Of a stretch of DNA of 64,000 nt, positions 60,396 to 64,000 are shown piece by piece (the stretch's first letter is position 1; each line of letters begins with the position of its first letter). The position numbers and the translations under genes were made by a program. The DNA comes from Dasyornis broadbenti (Eukaryota > Chordata > Aves > Passeriformes > Dasyornithidae): positions 1,849,072 through 1,913,071 of the forward strand of contig VZRN01005851.1 of the NCBI GenBank assembly GCA_013397935.1, written 5' to 3'. Under the pieces are notes generated by a model. It saw only the letters and a program-made list of their open reading frames with translations, ran no database searches and was not told the DNA's origin.

Positions 60396-63300
60396 CTAAA
60401 AATTTAAATATATTAGTCCATCAGCAAACATATTGCTCTGTGTTTACACATGGTAGGAACAACAACAGGTTGGAATAATATATCCCATATAAACCACAGT
60501 TTACCTAAAACTATTGTCACTCGCACTGGGCTGCGCTGATCTAGCCCCCAGCAGCTGAGAATGCCAGTGTTCCTGTGAATATATAGCAAACTGAAGGAGA
60601 ATAGTCTATACTTAGGCTTGGCATAGACCTAGAACTGGTCACAAAGAGGTGGAAACTAATGTTACAAAGTGGCCTCAGGCTACAAATATATGAGTCACTT
60701 ACCATTGCAATCAAACTTATGACTGAAGCCACAGATAGACAACAGAAGCAATTATAGTCAAGAAGCAATGAAAAATTTTCAGTCAAAGGCACTCATCACA
60801 AAATATGTAATAGTATTCCAAAACTTCAGAGTCTTGGAAACATAAGTAATCAACAGCACATGCACAAGCAAAACATGAAACAAGTATTGTGCTCGCTTTT
60901 TGCCTGGCACAAAGCTTAAAGGTAACATCAAGAGTTTAGAATAAATTATTTTAGTTTTCTGAGTGAAGTGCCAGTAAGTCCTTGTATTTCAGCTCACATA
61001 TAGAAATCATTCATTAGCCAGCATCTAAGCAGTAAGCTAGGGGGGAAATGGGGACTATATCTACATATAGTCCCCCTATATATGTGTAAAAGCAGCATGG
61101 TTTCCTTCCTTGTTTATTTTCCTGTTTTACATTTGTGGAAGGTGTAGATGCTGCTTCTTCCTTTATTTCATTCTTTAAATTATTTCTTAGTAGGTGTCTT
61201 TTACAGGTCTACCTTCTGTCTTTCCCACCTCACAGAAATCAGACTGTATGTGATAACTTATATTCACAGACCTCTTTTCTTCCAGATTTTTTCCAGTCCT
61301 CTCTGCCAATGAATTGGGGTTTTTTGGGAGGTTGTTTGTTTGTTTGTTTTGGGGGTTTTCTTGGTGTTTTTTTTTCTTTTATTTTGCTTTGGGGGGTGTT
61401 TCACAAGAGAAATCTCTGGACTGCTTTTAAGCATCTCTGAGGTTGGTTTTCTTGATAAAAGGCTACAAGAGCTTTTTGTCTTCTGTCCCTACATTGTATT
61501 GCCAGAGCATTGCCTTAGAAGTGCACAAGCTTGTTCTTAGTGTTTTGTGATGATTTGAATAGCATGGGCTTTCTGACAATGTTCCTCATTTTGGGGAAGC
61601 TTTTAGTGTCCTGAATGTGGTGATAAACACATCATGGCTAAGGGAGATGAAAGCTAAGCAGCCCCAGGACCAGAGTTGGCTTTGCCCCAGCACAGATAAC
61701 TGTGTTTGCCTCTGGAATGGGAACAAAACAACTCGTAAAGTGCCAGATGTTGGTGGTTCACAGAGTTAAAAAAGCTTGGAAGTATTTTATTTGAACACTT
61801 AACTAAAGGGAGAGCGGTGAGGTGGGAAAAGTATGAAGGAAAACCTTACTCTCTGAGATGATAAATTTGGCCTGATAAATATTGTAAAGGGAAAAAACCC
61901 ACAGCATGTAGTTTCATCATTACAGCCAGTAATCAGTATTTGCTACTCTGCCCAGCTCCCTGATTTTTATTTCAACAAGCTTTTCTGCAGCAGGAAGCTT
62001 TTCTTCTCCTGTGGGAAACTTCACTCACTTGAAAACCAAAATATAAAGCAAGACCCATGGCTGCAGAAGTGATAGGGACAAAAGAGAGAAGCTTGCAGAC
62101 CTTCCAGGCTGGCTTTCCTGCTCCAGGCAGTACCAGCACACTGTGAACCTTGAGGTAACACACCACTTCTTGGGACTGTATGAACATTGATGTAATCTTC
62201 CCTATGGAAAAAGGAACACACTATTTAGACACTTATGGGTAGTTTCTAGATAGTTCGAATGAAGAGCTTTCCTCATAGACACCTGTGTACTTGTCCCACA
62301 GGAAATGGAGATTTAAATGTCCTGCTTGGAACAGCAAATTCAGAGAGAGGGCGTAAGCTGGCACCTGCTGGACTATTTGGAGAATCATCACGAAAGCAAG
62401 CATTAAATTCAGCAAGTACAGAAACATGGGGCTTACACAGGCGATAAACCTAATAACAGAACGGTTTCCAAAATACATGGACAAGCTCAATAATAGCAGC
62501 CAAATTAGTTCTTCACTCCATAACATGTCATTTAGGACATGTCATTAGCTTAGGAATAATATTTCCCAGTTTAGTACTCCCACTAAAAAGGAAGTCACTA
62601 GCCACTTCCCACTCTGGCTCAATATTTGCATTTGACACACTTGTATATTTTGATATATCACAATACTTTTTATCCTTTCTAGCAAGCTTTACTTATTTCT
62701 ATGGATTTTTTCCCATTCTAGTCCAAACAATTTTGTTTCTTATTTGAGAAAATTTGTGATATTTGTATAAATAAAACTCAAATCAAAGTATTGTGAAGGT
62801 TACATTGAATGTATTCTTCGTTCCATTGTCTTTGAAAGGGTATTCTTGAACCTGAGGCTGCTCCCATGTTTTCTTACTCCTTTTAATGACTTATTAACTT
62901 ACAACAATCTTTGTAGTAGTAACATCCATGTACAGGAGGATACCCCATCCTCTACATTTGATCATCATTCCAAGGTTAACAGCTGGAGATTCTTTTACCT
63001 TTTACCCTTACTTTTACAGAATGATTTTGAAAAGATGAATTCAAACCACACTGGTTTCATTAATACAGTGTACTGACTTTGTTGGTCCTTTTGCCTTATA
63101 ATACACTCAGTTAATATAGACATGTTTGGAATAAAAGCCAATATAAAAATCAAGAAGATGTATGTGAAAGTCTAGACTGAAGACACCAGCTATGAATAAT
63201 ATCAGAAAAATCAAAGTGTCTGCTATGGAAATTTAAACAGCACATTGAGAAAGAAGATCTGGTATACTATCAATTATTGAACTGAACTTCAGCAATTGCT

Positions 63301-64000
63301 GATGAATCTTTAACAAGTTTATTGCCTTTTTGGGGTAATTTTACCAGATAGCTTCCACATCTCAGACACAATTTTTTTCTTAGGAGAATTACAAAGTTCA
63401 AGTTGATTTCTAAGGCCTACATGGTTCAGCTGCTCACTTACCTGTGTGCCTGCCCTTCCAGCACACTGAGGTCTAACAATTCTTCACACAGCTGCAGTGC
63501 CAGAATTCAGCAGCTCCCACAGGCTGCAGCTGTGGGGAACATAGGGCAGAGAGATTAGTTCGCCCTGTGGGACACAAGCTCATCTTTCTGGGCTGGTATT
63601 GAACTGAAACCGGTAGGATGTGATAGACACAGACTGATTCCTTGCTGACGAATGCAGTGCAAAAGACACCATGCACGTATCCTCCCATAACAGCTTCCCA
63701 GTGCTCCAGTCCTACCTTACAGGACTCTTTATTTCTCCGAATACTGAGTTCACAGAAGCCTGCCAACCCTGGCTAAATTAAAACAATACAAAACTTTGCC
63801 ACAGGGCTTGTTTACTGATGTGAAACTTCGCTTTGACACTATCACAAAGACAGGACACGAAATAAAAACCCAAAAACCTAATGGAAGATACAACCAAAAA
63901 AATAAAACCAGTCATGGACCAAATGGAAATAACTGCTCCTCTGATCTCAAACAGATGAGGCAAAAGGAAAGACAGTAAGAACTGTGTTTGTCAGCTCCAG
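60396..64000. other. non-coding, one clear hairpin
   Basis: AT-rich with a T/G-rich run at about 61,315-61,400. The last part (63,430-63,770) is GC-richer and allows a 97-codon minus-strand frame that I do not recognise. No splice-bounded exon can be asserted. Confidence 0.45.
61050..61075. repeat. perfect 11-bp inverted repeat, 4-nt loop
   Basis: GGGGACTATAT (61,050-61,060), loop CTAC, ATATAGTCCCC (61,065-61,075). It forms a perfect stem and is not followed by a poly-T run, so it is not an obvious polymerase III terminator. Confidence 0.85.

Noticed and set aside
1..64000. Endogenous hepadnavirus, bornavirus or parvovirus insertion, as known in some bird genomes
   Set aside because: I looked through the open frames for a recognisable polymerase, capsid or nucleoprotein motif and found none outside CR1 reverse-transcriptase sequence.

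Overview
The window reads as vertebrate nuclear DNA from a bird, very probably a songbird (passerine). It is AT-rich and almost free of long open frames. The recognisable repeats are avian: many 5'-truncated CR1 LINE copies with the typical 3' end (AGAATCATAGAATGG on one strand, CCATTCTGTGATTCTG on the other), one solo ERV-type LTR, and one SINE with a tRNA-Ile-like head and a CR1-like tail, the architecture known from zebra finch TguSINE1. I found no conserved multi-exon protein gene, no functional tRNA or rRNA gene and no CRISPR array. The window is most easily read as a gene desert or part of a very large intron.

Layout: 1-50 is a CpG-dense sliver that abuts a minus-strand CR1 (51-660). 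A short plus-strand CR1 piece (1.8-2.1 kb), a solo LTR (3.70-4.26 kb) and an internally deleted CR1 carrying reverse-transcriptase sequence (5.39-6.30 kb) follow. Two inverted copies of an unclassified ~90-bp repeat lie at 6.70 and 8.04 kb. From 8.1 to 22.3 kb the sequence is AT-rich and mostly unique, with one old CR1 at 17.1 kb.

The exception is 22.36-24.24 kb. This GC-rich block carries an apparent core promoter (TATA-like box, initiator at +1, strong-context ATG) and a plus-strand reading frame encoding an acidic, tryptophan-containing, internally duplicated protein I do not recognise. The frame is broken by one in-frame TGA and one frameshift. The block ends in about 180 bp of nearly pure A, followed by a ~430-bp A/G/T tract almost devoid of C. 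It is either a gene copy of an undescribed family or a retroposed and decaying copy of one. It is the most interesting object here.

From 24.9 to 37.4 kb there are scattered CR1 ends, an assembly gap in a poly-A run (28,520-28,584) and the tRNA-derived SINE (36.17-36.30 kb). From 37.4 to 64 kb only two CR1 ends are recognisable (47.6 and 60.2 kb). The rest is long repeat-poor AT-rich sequence that could hold conserved non-coding or regulatory elements, which cannot be decided without alignments.
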